From: Methanosarcina acetivorans C2A
GTDB lineage: Archaea; Halobacteriota; Methanosarcinia; Methanosarcinales; Methanosarcinaceae
Direction: 5' to 3'
NCBI RefSeq assembly: GCF_000007345.1
Contig: NC_003552.1
Span: 5,208,001 to 5,272,000, forward strand
Length of the DNA stretch: 64,000 nucleotides
This document shows positions 17,801 through 25,947 of the stretch, piece by piece (within the stretch, counting starts at the first letter, position 1; each line of letters begins with the position of its first letter). Under the pieces are notes generated by a model. That model saw nothing but the letters and a program-made list of their open reading frames with translations, was not told the origin of the DNA and made no database searches. The translations under genes were made by a program, and so were the position numbers.

Positions 17801-18369
17801 CTGAAATAAATCTCGTTGCCAGTAATTTCCCTGCAGGTCTTTCAGGCTACAACCTGACCGTTGCTCTCGACGATCCGGATGTTGCCGAGATAGTCGATAT
17901 CGAGTACCCGACCTGGGCTCTTATTACTGAAAACTCTTCCCTGCCAGCGACTTCTATCTACATGAAGACTGTTGACTTGGAAGATGCCATTCAGGAAGGA
18001 GCAGCAGATGTTGTGCTTGCTACTCTCACTGTTTCTGGAAAGGAGAAAGGATCTGCGAACCTTTCGATAGGGGTTAAACGTCTGGAGGAAGATTCCGGAG
18101 ACTCTATCGAACCAGCTCTCCTGGCAGGGACAATTGAGGTGACCCTTCTGTCGCCCCTGCCTGATCAGGAATATGCCCCTAAGGACCTTAACGGAGATGG
18201 CCTCTATGAAGACCTCACCGGAAACGGGGAGTTCAGTTTCGTAGATATAGTGGCATACTTCCATAACATGGACTGGATAGAGGAAAATATGCCGGTGGAG
18301 TACTTCGACTTCAACGGAAATGGAAGGATAGACTTTGATGATGTGGTGGATATGTTTGCAATGATCTGA
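11872..18369 (+). CDS. Secreted three-propeller PKD protein with cohesin-like and dockerin-like tail
   Basis: Exported mosaic of 2165 residues. An ATG at 11848 is in frame, but 11872 is chosen because the protein then begins MNKHTLKIF like its paralogues, directly after TAGGAG, and 11848 lies inside the leader hairpin. The signal peptide is 1-26. A PQQ-like propeller covers 27-418, two PKD domains 423-595, and an uncharacterised domain with the motif 'FxxYENGF..AELGYLEVSTDG' 598-838. Two PKD domains follow (840-1000). A second propeller of different type has regular 'DGTIYFG..YALNPDGTLKW' blades (1006-1380). Then come a PKD domain, a third propeller (1476-1872), a PKD domain, a cohesin-like domain (1956-2094) and dockerin-like loops (2098-2165). 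It has no membrane anchor. It has the most propellers of any protein here, suggesting a rigid extended surface molecule (inference). Confidence 0.95.
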   Translation: MNKHTLKIFLICVILFLVAAAQPVLGSDWAQFQKDIHNTGVTADRAPITDPTNCSLSWNYSMGGNIDVTPVVAGDMTYVVASNNHLCAFNRTTGTLLWEESTSGGGFLLGNLAVGNGIVFVPTVDGKIFAFDAETGSPKWNKTLSSKQLDTPILYYDGKIYFGEAMGGRKYYCLDETGNEVWNRTATTQNSGQGSYYWAGAAVIGDSLVYGDDDGHLVSVNKDTGTDIAEIDVSEEFGITCKEIRSSVLYVEELNRIYFTSKGGYCYALGFNVEDGTFNTSEKYIANIGYSTSTPAYYNGRVYVGAGGMYGGGSGISCLDENLTDEIWHYAAGAVQSSPAISTYYDDGDGEAYIYFTVNSATGGVFCLKDYTGCTNPELAWSYADASKTAYTLAGAVISDGWIYYGTDKRYLFGFTTEKEQTPSIPVANFSANPLSGDSPLTVQFTDLSTGDGINVWAWDFNNDGIVDSTEQNPSHTYTPAGNYTVNLTVENANGSDFEVKTDHITVTDGSSGGDAPVADFTANVTSGVAPLTINFTDQSTNAESWAWDFNGDGIVDSTEQNPQYTYYPGNYTVNLAVNNSAGSDTESKEDYIWVIGPYSTAVANENPGAPDPGIPQYIGPDGDGKHDATNYPNNYKNPIFVASYTSIVDYSPSTGREQNSYRSLGDLYQEEIDAGASPGEITVWFEAPICNGEGADFAAYENGFIISDTNLIFAELGYLEVSTDGEHFVRFPSVSYTPEAVGGYGGVDARNVYNLVGKHVHMYGDYWGTPFNLDDLADDPGVLNGSVDLNEINYVKIVDIPGTGYYKDSLGNPIYDAWPTYGTGGLEFGGVDIIHCRPAANFTADETTGSGSLTVQFNDTSTGGPTSWFWDFGDGNTSTEQNPVHEYTTNGTYTVSLKAINEFGNDSEVREGYITVEYKDPRSPVVDFTADPVSGAFPLTVNFTDASTGNPTGWFWDFGDGNTSTEQNPVHVYADSGKYTVKLTATNEFGSSYLVKTDYIEPYGILADTPWPKFRMDARNSGISPYTGPQTNNTIWNITTDASFSSSSSFSIGSDGTIYFGGGYSDYNVYALNPDGTLKWNYTVGKSIYGTPTISSDGTIYFGSSDKNCYALNPDGTLKWSYTTDSTLAASPAIGSDGTIYFGGQSGHGTDGTVYAMNPDGTLKWSYTDSDAAIASVSPAIGSDETIYVPFQDGTVYALNPDGTEKWNFSTGSQIYSSAVLDSEDVLYIGTRGAKVFAINPDGTEKWNYTAGGSLSFFYMFDYSSPIVGTDGTVYIGTYGWNDFFALNPNGTLKWSSSDIGSSFSGSPVMGADGTIYIGSNDKKVSAINPNGTIKWTYTTEASVGCTPAIGSDGTLYIGTDTVYDTHGDFLAGGVLYAFRDPADLPVASFTSDTTSDEVPLSVSFTDTSERAESWAWDFDSDGVVDSTEQSPTYTYISPGNYTVTLTVSNTGGSDAVIKEDYINVLEAPASSSADEDTWYQFRKTAEHTGYTTSDAPDTNTLLWRSARLTDDFTLVPSSSVAIADGKVFANAIIGSVDEEGNPEEGAIGQLVAFSMYNGRKYWNTTIAVPEWGSWSSPAYDNGFVFTSTGANTTCINATTGAIEWTFTNPSGRASCNGGPVIAEGKVLCSDWDGLHYYCLDETTGTELWNYTVDSSDSYTQGTPAVSNGTIILTSWDDIYCLDMDGNLLWAKPNPSSSGSICGSPSIAGDMFYLTTYDFGSDDKPALFAFDLENGTEIWNATIQRTDSTPAIADGYLYVCGGCTGYSESQTYCFDALNGTLIWSTPKADQGIGDWTCSIAVADGKVFVGKSAGSSFGHKGLYALNAETGDEIWYSDSAGDSPAIADDTVFSIGLDQEDVAYLYAFKDEESGMPVADFSADITSGVTPLTVNFTDQSTGTPTSWFWEFGDGGNSTEQNPSHIYNAPGTYTVNLTVENAGGTDFELKSDYIEVSEASGSTVTLYFDPESASVAENESTEINLVASNFPAGLSGYNLTVALDDPDVAEIVDIEYPTWALITENSSLPATSIYMKTVDLEDAIQEGAADVVLATLTVSGKEKGSANLSIGVKRLEEDSGDSIEPALLAGTIEVTLLSPLPDQEYAPKDLNGDGLYEDLTGNGEFSFVDIVAYFHNMDWIEENMPVEYFDFNGNGRIDFDDVVDMFAMI

Positions 18370-18456
18370 AGAAAAAGAAAAAAAGAAAAAAAGAAAAAAA
18401 ATAATGAAGTAGAGAAAAAGGAATTAAAAAGACTAAATAGAGAAAAACTTTCTCAT

Positions 18457-18553
18457 ATCCAGCTGATTATGCTGGTTGTGGGAATAAAAAAAAGGACAAT
18501 GACATTCTGGGAGGAGAAAGCCGAATAGAGCTGTTTTCCTCCTTTCGTTTTTT
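18457..18553 (+). pseudogene. Remnant of a C-terminal coding tail, now terminator-like
   Basis: Near-identical to the remnant at 10944-11040. GGAGGA (18510-18515) pairs with TCCTCC before a T-rich tract. It derives from the C-terminal coding sequence seen intact in the first gene and probably terminates the upstream transcript. Confidence 0.6.
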
Positions 18554-18635
18554 GAAATAAAGTTCAGGACAAAAAAATCAAGGATTTATATTAAAAGAGG
18601 TGACGGGGGAATTGTTAGTCAACTGACTAAGAATA

Positions 18636-18659
18636 ATTAGCCAAAGATTTTTATTTGTA
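18636..18659 (+). promoter_or_regulatory. Putative promoter (BRE/TATA-like)
   Basis: Copy of the ATTAGCCAAAGATTTTTATT motif, 141 bases before the first-type leader element. Confidence 0.5.
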
Positions 18660-18799
18660 GAAGCAACAAATATCAATCTGTTTAACTGTATCTAATTAGT
18701 TAAGTCAAATATTTCTGAAAAACTTGGAACATTTAGACAAAATCATTCCATATATTGCGAATTTGTATCCAGCTAAGATACGAAAATTCCTTAATAATT

Positions 18800-18916
18800 C
18801 GGTTGGTCTGACGCTTCAAAAAGGTCCGAAACCTGATCCGGTAACCCCACCATACACCAAATATGGTCCGATTCTTTCGCCCAGAACAACCGCCAACCCC
18901 ATAAAAACATAGGAGG
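18800..18916 (+). ncRNA. Structured 5' leader element, first type, of the 19.5-24.8 kb gene
   Basis: CGGTTGGTCTG (18800-18810) pairs with CAGAACAACCG (18882-18892). It ends in CCCCATAAAAACATAGGAGG. This intergenic region is a duplicate of that at 10.9-11.9 kb, although the gene downstream belongs to a different subfamily. Confidence 0.65.
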
Positions 18917-18934
18917 ATCTCAAAAAAAGAGACT

Positions 18935-18950
18935 AAAAACACTTGTTTTT
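18935..18950 (+). terminator. Attenuator-like hairpin with U-tract
   Basis: AAAAAC/GTTTTT around ACTT, at the conserved position after the first leader element. Function inferred. Confidence 0.35.
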
Positions 18951-19168
18951 ATACACGGCTCTGCCTGAAATTTGTTTTAAACGAACTGAAAGTCAGGTAT
19001 GCCCTTCACCATTAGGTGTGCCCTTCATCAAAGATCTTGACAAGTATTGAAGCATTTTTACTTAAAGGGCGAATTTTGGTTCGAGCCGTGTTTTTCATAT
19101 TCGGCATTTTTCCGGATTTTGAAATGCTATCATTATCTGTTAGGTCACCGGAACTTTCTACAACTAAG

Positions 19169-19298
19169 AACCTATCCGAAAAGTGCTGCAGTTTGCTATA
19201 ACTTTTACATTGGGCAATAAGCAACCGGAACGGAACCCAGATAGTATATCCTTCTCGTAATCTTTGCAACATGCCATTATCGACTTTTCGGATAGGCT
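19169..19298. mobile_element. MITE-like insertion of 130 bp with terminal inverted repeats
   Basis: The ends AACCTATCCGAAAAGT and ACTTTTCGGATAGGCT are inverted repeats matching at 15 of 16 positions. The element is flanked by direct CTAAG copies (19164-19168 and 19299-19303). The duplicate leaders at 11.65 and 5.41 kb have the uninterrupted sequence with a single CTAAG, so the empty site is visible in the same window. It encodes no protein and must have been moved by a transposase elsewhere. It sits between the two leader elements, inside the predicted untranslated region. Confidence 0.85.
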
Positions 19299-19371
19299 CT
19301 AAGTAGTTCAAAACCGGCTGATCCCAGAATCCTCAAAATCCGGGAGAATAAAAAAACAGAATAACAAAATT

Positions 19372-19511
19372 CAGTCATTTCCTGCTTTCTTCAAAGGTCC
19401 GAAAATCCTTGAACCAAAAACAATTTTCTGTCCGAGCAAACCGATGATCAAATCTTCGGGGGTCCGGATATTTCCGCGCAGGCAGGCTGAAACCCTATGA
19501 AAAAAGAGGAA
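19372..19511 (+). ncRNA. Structured 5' leader element, second type, of the 19.5-24.8 kb gene
   Basis: CAGTC and CCTGC pair with GGCTG and GCAGG. GTCCG pairs with CGGAT through a G-U pair in place of the usual G-C. The terminal hairpin is ACCCTATGAAAAAAGAGGAA. The core is conserved although the following gene starts with an unrelated signal peptide. Confidence 0.7.
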
Positions 19512-19516
19512 TAGAA

Positions 19517-22500
19517 ATGCAAAAAAAAAGGTTTTTTGTTCTGACAACAGTAATGCTTTTACTTTCCATAGCAATGCTGGCCATGCCAGCTGTTGCTACC
19601 GGTGAAGCAACAATAACAAGAACGATTACTCCCTCAGAAGTATCTGACGGAGATACCTACAATGTAACCCTTACAGTTTCCTTCAATACTGACGAGGATT
19701 CCATCGTAATACGTGAAGCCCTTCCTGCAGACTGGAATCTTACTGAAGTTGACAGTGGACGCTACATCTGGAACACTTCCGAGGAAGATTATACATTCCT
19801 GGATTTTTACGGCACAGTCAACCTCACCGGAGTCACTGACACCATAACCTACAGTGTCACAGTGCCCGAAGGAACAGTATCCGGTACCTATGACTACGGA
19901 CCAAGCTATGTTGCAGGCGAATCTGCAAGTGAGGAGGAATTTGCATGGACGGTAAATACCACAGGTGATGGCACTGTGACCATCGACGCGACCATCCTCA
20001 GCATTTATTCTACAGCAATGGAAAATACCAATCCCGGGGCGCCTGATCCTGCCATACCGGCCAATTCCACCCGGTTCACCACATGGGCTTCCAAGGTGAT
20101 CGATTACTCACCGAGCCCTCAGGAGATTGATGGTGGTTTCGCCAATCCTAATTCATCCCTCGGCATCCCCGAGGGCACTTTCGCAGTTGTATGCCTGGGT
20201 GATCTTAGTCAAGAGATGATAGATTCAGGTATTGATCCCGGCTCTATAACTCTGGGCTTCAACGTGACGATTGTTAACGGCGACGGTCACGACTTTGCAG
20301 TCTTCGAGAACGGGTTCGGTACAAACGACGGGATTTTTGGCGAACTCGGGTACGTTGAAGTGTCAACCAACGGCGTCACCTTCGCACGCTTCCCGTCCGT
20401 CTCCCTGACCAGCGAAGCAACGGGAGGTTATGGAACTTTTTATTCCACTGACATATATAATCTGGCGGGGAAGCATGCCGCTATGTGGGGCACCCCCTTC
20501 GACCTGAGCGACCTTGCCCAGTCGTCGGAAGTGCTCAGCGGTGCGGTGGACCTGGATAACATCAACTACGTACGGATAGTAGATGTCCCCGGCACCGGGG
20601 ACTTCAAGGACTCTCTGGGCAATCCAATCTATGATGCATGGCTGACCTGGGGTACCGGTGGATTTGACCTCGATGCCGTGGGCGTGATCAACTCCCAGCA
20701 GAAAGCGTCGGATGGATTCTCCGCCTCTCCTACGAGTGGTGACACCCCCCTGACGGTGCAGTTCACCGACCTGAACGACGGCACCACCTCATGGGCCTGG
20801 GACTTCGATAACAACGGAGATGTGGACTCGACGGAACAAAACCCGATGCATACATACGAAACGCCGGGCACCTATGCTGTCAGGCTGAATGTCACATATA
20901 GTGAAGGAAGCGATGAGTGGGTCAAGACAGCATACATCACCGTGAATACGCCCGCTGCGAATTACTATACCTATACCGGCAGCGGTTCATCCGTAACCAT
21001 AACTGGCTATTCCGGGCCTGGTGGCGACGTAATCATACCCGGTGAGATTGAAGGTCTCCCTGTCACTGCCATCGATGACAGCGTGTTCATGGGTTATTCC
21101 AATATGACCTCGGTCACCCTACCCGATAATGTGACCGGCATAGGCAACAACGCGTTCCAGGGCTGCACCAATCTGACCTCGGTCACCTTCGGTGACAGCA
21201 TCACCGAAATCGGTTCAAGTGCGTTCCAAAGCACCGGTCTGACCTCGGTGGTCCTTCCTGACAGCGTAACCAGCATGGGCAGCTCCGTGTTCCAGGACTG
21301 CACCGGTCTGACTTCGGTCACGATTGGCAACGGCACCAGCAGCATCCCTGACAAGACCTTCTACAGGTGTGATCACCTGACCTCGATCACCATATCTGAT
21401 AGCGTAACCAGCATAGGCAAGTATGCGTTCCGCGATTGCACCAACCTGACGTCGGTGGTCCTTCCTGACAGCATAACCAGCATAGGTGCATACGCGTTCG
21501 AAGGCTGTACCGCCCTGACCTCGATCACGATACCGGACAGTGTGACCAGCATAGACAGGTATGCGTTCCGCGGTTGCACTGCTCTGACCTCGGCCACCAT
21601 CGGCAGCGGCGTCACCGGCATAGGGGTGGGTGTGTTCTACCAGTGCACCAACATGGCCTCTGTGACCATACCGGACAATGTTACCGAAATCGGCAACGAC
21701 GCATTCCACTGGTGCACCAACCTGACCTCGATGACCATAGGAAATAATGTCACCACCATCGGCAGCAGTGCGTTCAACGGCTGCACAGGTCTGGCTTCTG
21801 TGACCATACCGGACAGTGTCACCACCATCAACGACTTTGCGTTCTCCGGCTGCACCAATCTGACTTCGATCACCCTACCAAACAGTGTGATCAGCATAGG
21901 CAACTTTGTGTTCCAAGACTGCAGCGCCCTGACATCGGTGACATTTGGCAGTGGGCTCACCAGCATAGGCAGCAATGTGTTCCAGAGTTGCACTGCTTTG
22001 AATGCTATAAACGTCGATGCCAACAATACTGTGTATACCAGCATTGATGGAATTGTGTACAATAAAGATGTCACCGCTGTGGTGCTGTTCCCTTCTGCTA
22101 AGGCCGGTTCACTGGTTATCCCGGACAGCGTAACCAGCATCAGTAGCTATGCGTTCTACGGCTGCGCCGGTCTGACCTCTGTGACCATCGGAAACAGTGT
22201 CACCACCATCGGCGATCAGGCGTTCAACGGCTGCACTGCCCTGACCTCTATAACCATACCGGACAGAGTCACCGAAATTGGTATCTGTGCTTTCCAAGAC
22301 TGCAGCGCCCTGACATCAGCGACATTCGGAACCGGGCTCCTCACCATCGGGGAGAACGCATTCAACGGCTGCACTAATCTGACCTCCGCCATGATACCGA
22401 ATAACGTGACCACCATCGGGAAGAGCGCATTCAACGGCTGCACCAACCTGACCTCGGTCATGATCGGTAGCGGCGTGACAAGCATCGGCGCCAATGCAAA

Positions 22501-24757
22501 AATCGCATTCCACGGTTGCACCGCCCTGACTGAGGTCTCTGTCGATGCTACTAACACCGCGTACTCCAGCATAGACGGTGTCGTGTACGATAAGGCCGGA
22601 ACAACTCTCGTGTTCTGCCCGGAAGGAAAGAGCGGTTCGTTCGTCATTCCGGACAGCGTAACCAGCATAGGCGCATACGCGTTCTACGGCTGCACCGCCC
22701 TGACATCGGTCACCATACCGGACAGCGTGACAAGTATCGGACTCAACGCCTTCGAGCACAGCGGCCTGACTTCGGTCACGATACCAAACAGCGTGACCAG
22801 TTGGGGCAGCAACTCGTTCAGTGGCTGTAGCGCCCTTACCTCGGTGAACATATCGGGCAACGGCGCAACCAGCATAGGCTTTCAAGCGTTCTACTGCTGC
22901 ACCAATCTGACTTCGGTAACCATCGGCGACGGTGTCACCAGCATAGGCGGCAGTGCGTTCTATGCATGTGATGGCCTGACCTCGATCACGATACCGAACA
23001 GTGTGATCGCCATAGGCTCATCCGCATTCGACGACTGCCCCAACCTGGCATCAGTCGATATGGGCAACGTCACCAATATCGGTGCGTACGCGTTCCGCAG
23101 ATGCACCTCCCTTACTTCTGTGACCATACCGGGCAGTGTAGACTCCATAGGTAACAACGCTTTCGAAGGCTGCACTAATCTGAACTCGGTCACCCTCAGC
23201 GACGGCGTCCGCAGGATCGGAATGTACGCATTCCAAGACTGCAGCGCCCTTACCTCGATCGATATGGGCAACGTGACAGTCATCCAGCCGTATGCTTTCA
23301 AAGGCTGCACCGCCCTGACCTCTGTGACCATTCCGGACGGCGCTACCTACATCAGTGCCAGTATGTTCTACGGCTGCACTGCTCTGACCTCTGTGACCAT
23401 CCCGGACAGTGTCACCAACATTGGTGCCAGTGCGTTCTACGGCTGCACTGCTCTGACCTCGATGAAGTTCATGGGCAATGCGCCGACGGTCGGCCTCAAC
23501 TGGGCAAATGGATGCACCGACCTGGTGGTGTACTACTACGAAGGCGCTACCGGCTTCACCACACCGACGTGGAACGGCGTCGCCTGTTACCCGCTGACAG
23601 CGGCCCCGGTGGCGGACTTCGAGGCCGACGTGACATCAGGAATCGGACCTATGATTGTGAATTTCACCGACCTGTCCACCAGATCGCCGGATACGTGGGA
23701 ATGGGACTTTAATAACGACGGAACTGTGGATTCAACAGAGCAGAATCCCTCGCATACCTATGCTTCAGCCGGAAATTACACTGTCAACCTTACGGTTGCA
23801 AATGCAAACGGGACCGATTCCGAGGTAAAAACAGACTATATCACTGTATCCGAATCATCCACGCCTACAGAACCCGTTGCTGCTTTTACTGCTAATATAA
23901 TTGCCGGAACTGCTCCTCTCACTGTGAATTTCACGGACCAGTCCACAGGTTCACCTACTGCCTGGGCATGGGACTTTGACAACGACGGAAACGTGGACTC
24001 TACAGAGCAGAACCCGAGCTACACTTATAATGCAGCCGGAAATTACACCGTAAATCTGACTGTGGAAAGTGAAGCTGGTTCTGACTTTGAGTTAAAAACG
24101 GATTACATAGAAGTTTCCGAAGCTTCCGGGTCAACGATTACTCTCTATTTCGACCCTGAAAGTTCCTCAGTTTCAGAAAACGAATCTACTGAAATAAGTG
24201 TCCTTGCCAGTAATTTCCCTGCAGGGTTCTCAGGCTACAACCTGACCGTTGCTTTTGACGACCCGGCTGTTGCCGAGATAATTGATATCGAGTATCCCTC
24301 CTGGACTCTGATCACTGGGAACTCCACCCTTCCAGGGACTTCGATCTACCTGAAGGCTGTTGACCTGGAAGACGTCGTTAAGGAAGGGACAGCAGATGTT
24401 GTACTTGCAACTCTCACGGTTTCTGGAAAAGAATCAGGATCAGCGAACCTTTCTATAGGAGTTGACCGCCTGGATGACGATTTGGGAGAAGCTATAGAGC
24501 CAGAGTTATTGACCGGAAAAATTGAAGTGACCCTTCTGTCGCCCCTGCCAGATCAGGAATATGCTCCAAAAGACCTTGACGGAGACGGACTCTATGAAGA
24601 CCTCACCGGAAAAGGGGAGTTCAGTTTCGTAGACATAGTGGCGTACTTCCACAACATGGACTGGATAGAGGCAAATATGCCGGTGGAGTATTTCGACTTC
24701 AATGGTAACGGAAGGATAGACTTTGATGATGTTGTGGATATGTTTGCAATGATATAA
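19517..24757 (+). CDS. Secreted BspA-LRR protein with a long repeat array and cohesin/dockerin-like tail
   Basis: Exported mosaic of 1746 residues. The signal peptide is 1-27 (MQKKRFF start, cut after AVA). Residues 29-155 form a beta-rich domain of the kind found in surface proteins (ITPSEVSDGDTYNVTLTVSF). Residues 158-393 are the uncharacterised 'FENGF' domain, followed by a PKD domain (395-477). About 32 leucine-rich repeats of 23 residues fill 480-1361, with two 'Y.SIDGIVY' inserts typical of BspA proteins. Two PKD domains follow, then a cohesin-like domain (1537-1673) and a dockerin-like tail (1677-1746). The first calcium loop reads DLTGKGEFSFVD: a lysine replaces the asparagine seen in every paralogue here, which may weaken calcium binding. 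BspA repeats are generally linked to binding of host or matrix proteins; the ligand here is unknown. Confidence 0.95.
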   Translation: MQKKRFFVLTTVMLLLSIAMLAMPAVATGEATITRTITPSEVSDGDTYNVTLTVSFNTDEDSIVIREALPADWNLTEVDSGRYIWNTSEEDYTFLDFYGTVNLTGVTDTITYSVTVPEGTVSGTYDYGPSYVAGESASEEEFAWTVNTTGDGTVTIDATILSIYSTAMENTNPGAPDPAIPANSTRFTTWASKVIDYSPSPQEIDGGFANPNSSLGIPEGTFAVVCLGDLSQEMIDSGIDPGSITLGFNVTIVNGDGHDFAVFENGFGTNDGIFGELGYVEVSTNGVTFARFPSVSLTSEATGGYGTFYSTDIYNLAGKHAAMWGTPFDLSDLAQSSEVLSGAVDLDNINYVRIVDVPGTGDFKDSLGNPIYDAWLTWGTGGFDLDAVGVINSQQKASDGFSASPTSGDTPLTVQFTDLNDGTTSWAWDFDNNGDVDSTEQNPMHTYETPGTYAVRLNVTYSEGSDEWVKTAYITVNTPAANYYTYTGSGSSVTITGYSGPGGDVIIPGEIEGLPVTAIDDSVFMGYSNMTSVTLPDNVTGIGNNAFQGCTNLTSVTFGDSITEIGSSAFQSTGLTSVVLPDSVTSMGSSVFQDCTGLTSVTIGNGTSSIPDKTFYRCDHLTSITISDSVTSIGKYAFRDCTNLTSVVLPDSITSIGAYAFEGCTALTSITIPDSVTSIDRYAFRGCTALTSATIGSGVTGIGVGVFYQCTNMASVTIPDNVTEIGNDAFHWCTNLTSMTIGNNVTTIGSSAFNGCTGLASVTIPDSVTTINDFAFSGCTNLTSITLPNSVISIGNFVFQDCSALTSVTFGSGLTSIGSNVFQSCTALNAINVDANNTVYTSIDGIVYNKDVTAVVLFPSAKAGSLVIPDSVTSISSYAFYGCAGLTSVTIGNSVTTIGDQAFNGCTALTSITIPDRVTEIGICAFQDCSALTSATFGTGLLTIGENAFNGCTNLTSAMIPNNVTTIGKSAFNGCTNLTSVMIGSGVTSIGANAKIAFHGCTALTEVSVDATNTAYSSIDGVVYDKAGTTLVFCPEGKSGSFVIPDSVTSIGAYAFYGCTALTSVTIPDSVTSIGLNAFEHSGLTSVTIPNSVTSWGSNSFSGCSALTSVNISGNGATSIGFQAFYCCTNLTSVTIGDGVTSIGGSAFYACDGLTSITIPNSVIAIGSSAFDDCPNLASVDMGNVTNIGAYAFRRCTSLTSVTIPGSVDSIGNNAFEGCTNLNSVTLSDGVRRIGMYAFQDCSALTSIDMGNVTVIQPYAFKGCTALTSVTIPDGATYISASMFYGCTALTSVTIPDSVTNIGASAFYGCTALTSMKFMGNAPTVGLNWANGCTDLVVYYYEGATGFTTPTWNGVACYPLTAAPVADFEADVTSGIGPMIVNFTDLSTRSPDTWEWDFNNDGTVDSTEQNPSHTYASAGNYTVNLTVANANGTDSEVKTDYITVSESSTPTEPVAAFTANIIAGTAPLTVNFTDQSTGSPTAWAWDFDNDGNVDSTEQNPSYTYNAAGNYTVNLTVESEAGSDFELKTDYIEVSEASGSTITLYFDPESSSVSENESTEISVLASNFPAGFSGYNLTVAFDDPAVAEIIDIEYPSWTLITGNSTLPGTSIYLKAVDLEDVVKEGTADVVLATLTVSGKESGSANLSIGVDRLDDDLGEAIEPELLTGKIEVTLLSPLPDQEYAPKDLDGDGLYEDLTGKGEFSFVDIVAYFHNMDWIEANMPVEYFDFNGNGRIDFDDVVDMFAMI
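20955..23600 (+). repeat. Array of about 32 LRR-coding 69-bp repeats
   Basis: Units of 23 codons of the form AF.GCT.LTSVTIPDSVT.IG run almost without interruption. Units differ by many substitutions, so most of the array is not a very recent expansion. Confidence 0.85.
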
Positions 24758-24825
24758 GAAAAAGAAAAAAATAATGAAGTAGAGAAAAAGGAATGAAAGA
24801 AGGCAAAATAGAGAAAAACTTTCTC

Positions 24826-24921
24826 ATAACCAGCTGATTATGCGGTTCCGGAAACAAAAAAGGGACAATAACCTTCTGGGCGGAGGCAGCCGAATAGGGC
24901 TGTTTTCCTCCCTTCTTTTTT
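24826..24921 (+). pseudogene. Remnant of a C-terminal coding tail, now terminator-like
   Basis: Aligns with the last codons of the first gene (GGTTCCGGAAACAAAAAAGG...TTCTGGGCGGAGGCAGCC) with a small deletion that breaks the frame. GGAGG (24882-24886) pairs with CCTCC (24907-24911), followed by a T-rich run. Confidence 0.65.
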
Positions 24922-24988
24922 GAATTAAAATTCGGGATTTATATAAAAATATTCAAATAGGAAGTTGTTATCCAAAGGGTCAATAATA

Positions 24989-25012
24989 ATTAGCCAAAGA
25001 TTTTTATCTGTA
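24989..25012 (+). promoter_or_regulatory. Putative promoter (BRE/TATA-like)
   Basis: ATTAGCCAAAGATTTTTATC, 108 bases before the first leader element of the short propeller gene. The predicted 5' untranslated region is about 900 bases, the longest in the window. Confidence 0.5.
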
Positions 25013-25120
25013 AAAGGCAAAATAATCAATTAGTTCAATCAGATACAATTAGTTCAATCAATTATTTCAGGAAATATCAAAATTTCCGCAGCATATGTTC
25101 CGGATAAACTTTTAAAACCC

Positions 25121-25240
25121 CAGTTGTTCTGACACTTCAAAAAGGTCCGAAACCTTATCCTCACTGCAATATAGAATTCGAAATGCAGACAGACTCTTTC
25201 GCTCAGACCAACCGACAAACCCCTATAAAAACACAGGAGG
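25121..25240 (+). ncRNA. Structured 5' leader element, first type, divergent copy
   Basis: CAGTTGTTCTG (25121-25131) pairs with CAGACCAACCG (25204-25214) at 9 of 11 positions. GGTCCG, CTTTCGCTC and the final CCCCTATAAAAACACAGGAGG-like block are kept although the interior is unrelated to the other copies. Conservation of the helix and motifs with a changed interior supports a structured RNA. Confidence 0.6.
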
Positions 25241-25363
25241 TCTTCAAAAAGATCAGAAACTGAGCACTTATTTTTCTTTACACGGTTCTATGCCTGAATT
25301 TATTCCTGAATTCCGGAAAGTCAGGCATGTCTTTCAGCAAAAATCTAGATGAATATATTAGAT

Positions 25364-25477
25364 AGGACTTACGACTTGAAATGCAAAATCAGGCACAAGC
25401 AAACTCGTCAATATTATTTGAGTTTATACAGTTAAGTCTTTCTCGCTCGTGGTTTTTAATTCAATTGCGTAAGTCCT
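25364..25477. mobile_element. MITE-like insertion of 114 bp
   Basis: Perfect 10-bp terminal inverted repeats (AGGACTTACG and CGTAAGTCCT) are flanked by a 7-bp direct repeat ATTAGAT (25357-25363 and 25478-25484). It has no coding capacity. It lies between the two leader elements of the short propeller gene. Confidence 0.8.
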
Positions 25478-25801
25478 ATTAGATTTTGGCAGTATCGCGA
25501 ATTTGCTGTAATTTAAAGTCGATTTTTTGGACACGGTATGTAGAACTAATCTACGGGTCTTGAATTTTTGACTTAATGAAATTCTAAAATTTGTAATTAT
25601 TTAGAAAAATTGGTACACTGCCAGACTTTTGTTTGAAGACTATATTTTGAATTTTTAATTAGAGCCGTGTTTTTCAGATTCGGCATTTTTTGGATTTTGA
25701 AATGCTATAATCTTCCACCTGGTCGCCGGAAGCACCCGAAAATGGGCTTCAAAACCGGCTGACCTCTAAAATCCAGATGAATAAAAAAGAAAAACAAAAT
25801 T

Positions 25802-25937
25802 CGCCGGGTCCTGCTCTCTTCAAAAGGCCGAAAAATCCTCAACTAAAAAATCCTCTTTCGATAAAAATAACTTTTCAAATCTTCAGGGGATCACACATTT
25901 CCGCGCAGGCCGGTCGAATCTTTATGAAAAATAGGAG
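25802..25937 (+). ncRNA. Structured 5' leader element, second type, divergent copy
   Basis: The inner helix CCTGC (25810-25814)/GCAGG (25905-25909) is kept. The outer helix changes to CGCCGG (25802-25807)/CCGGTCG (25910-25916), so both strands changed together relative to CAGTC/GGCTG. The end is TTTATGAAAAATAGGAG. The GGTCCG motif is GGCCG here and its usual partner is not recognisable. Confidence 0.6.
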
Positions 25938-25947
25938 ATACGAAAAT

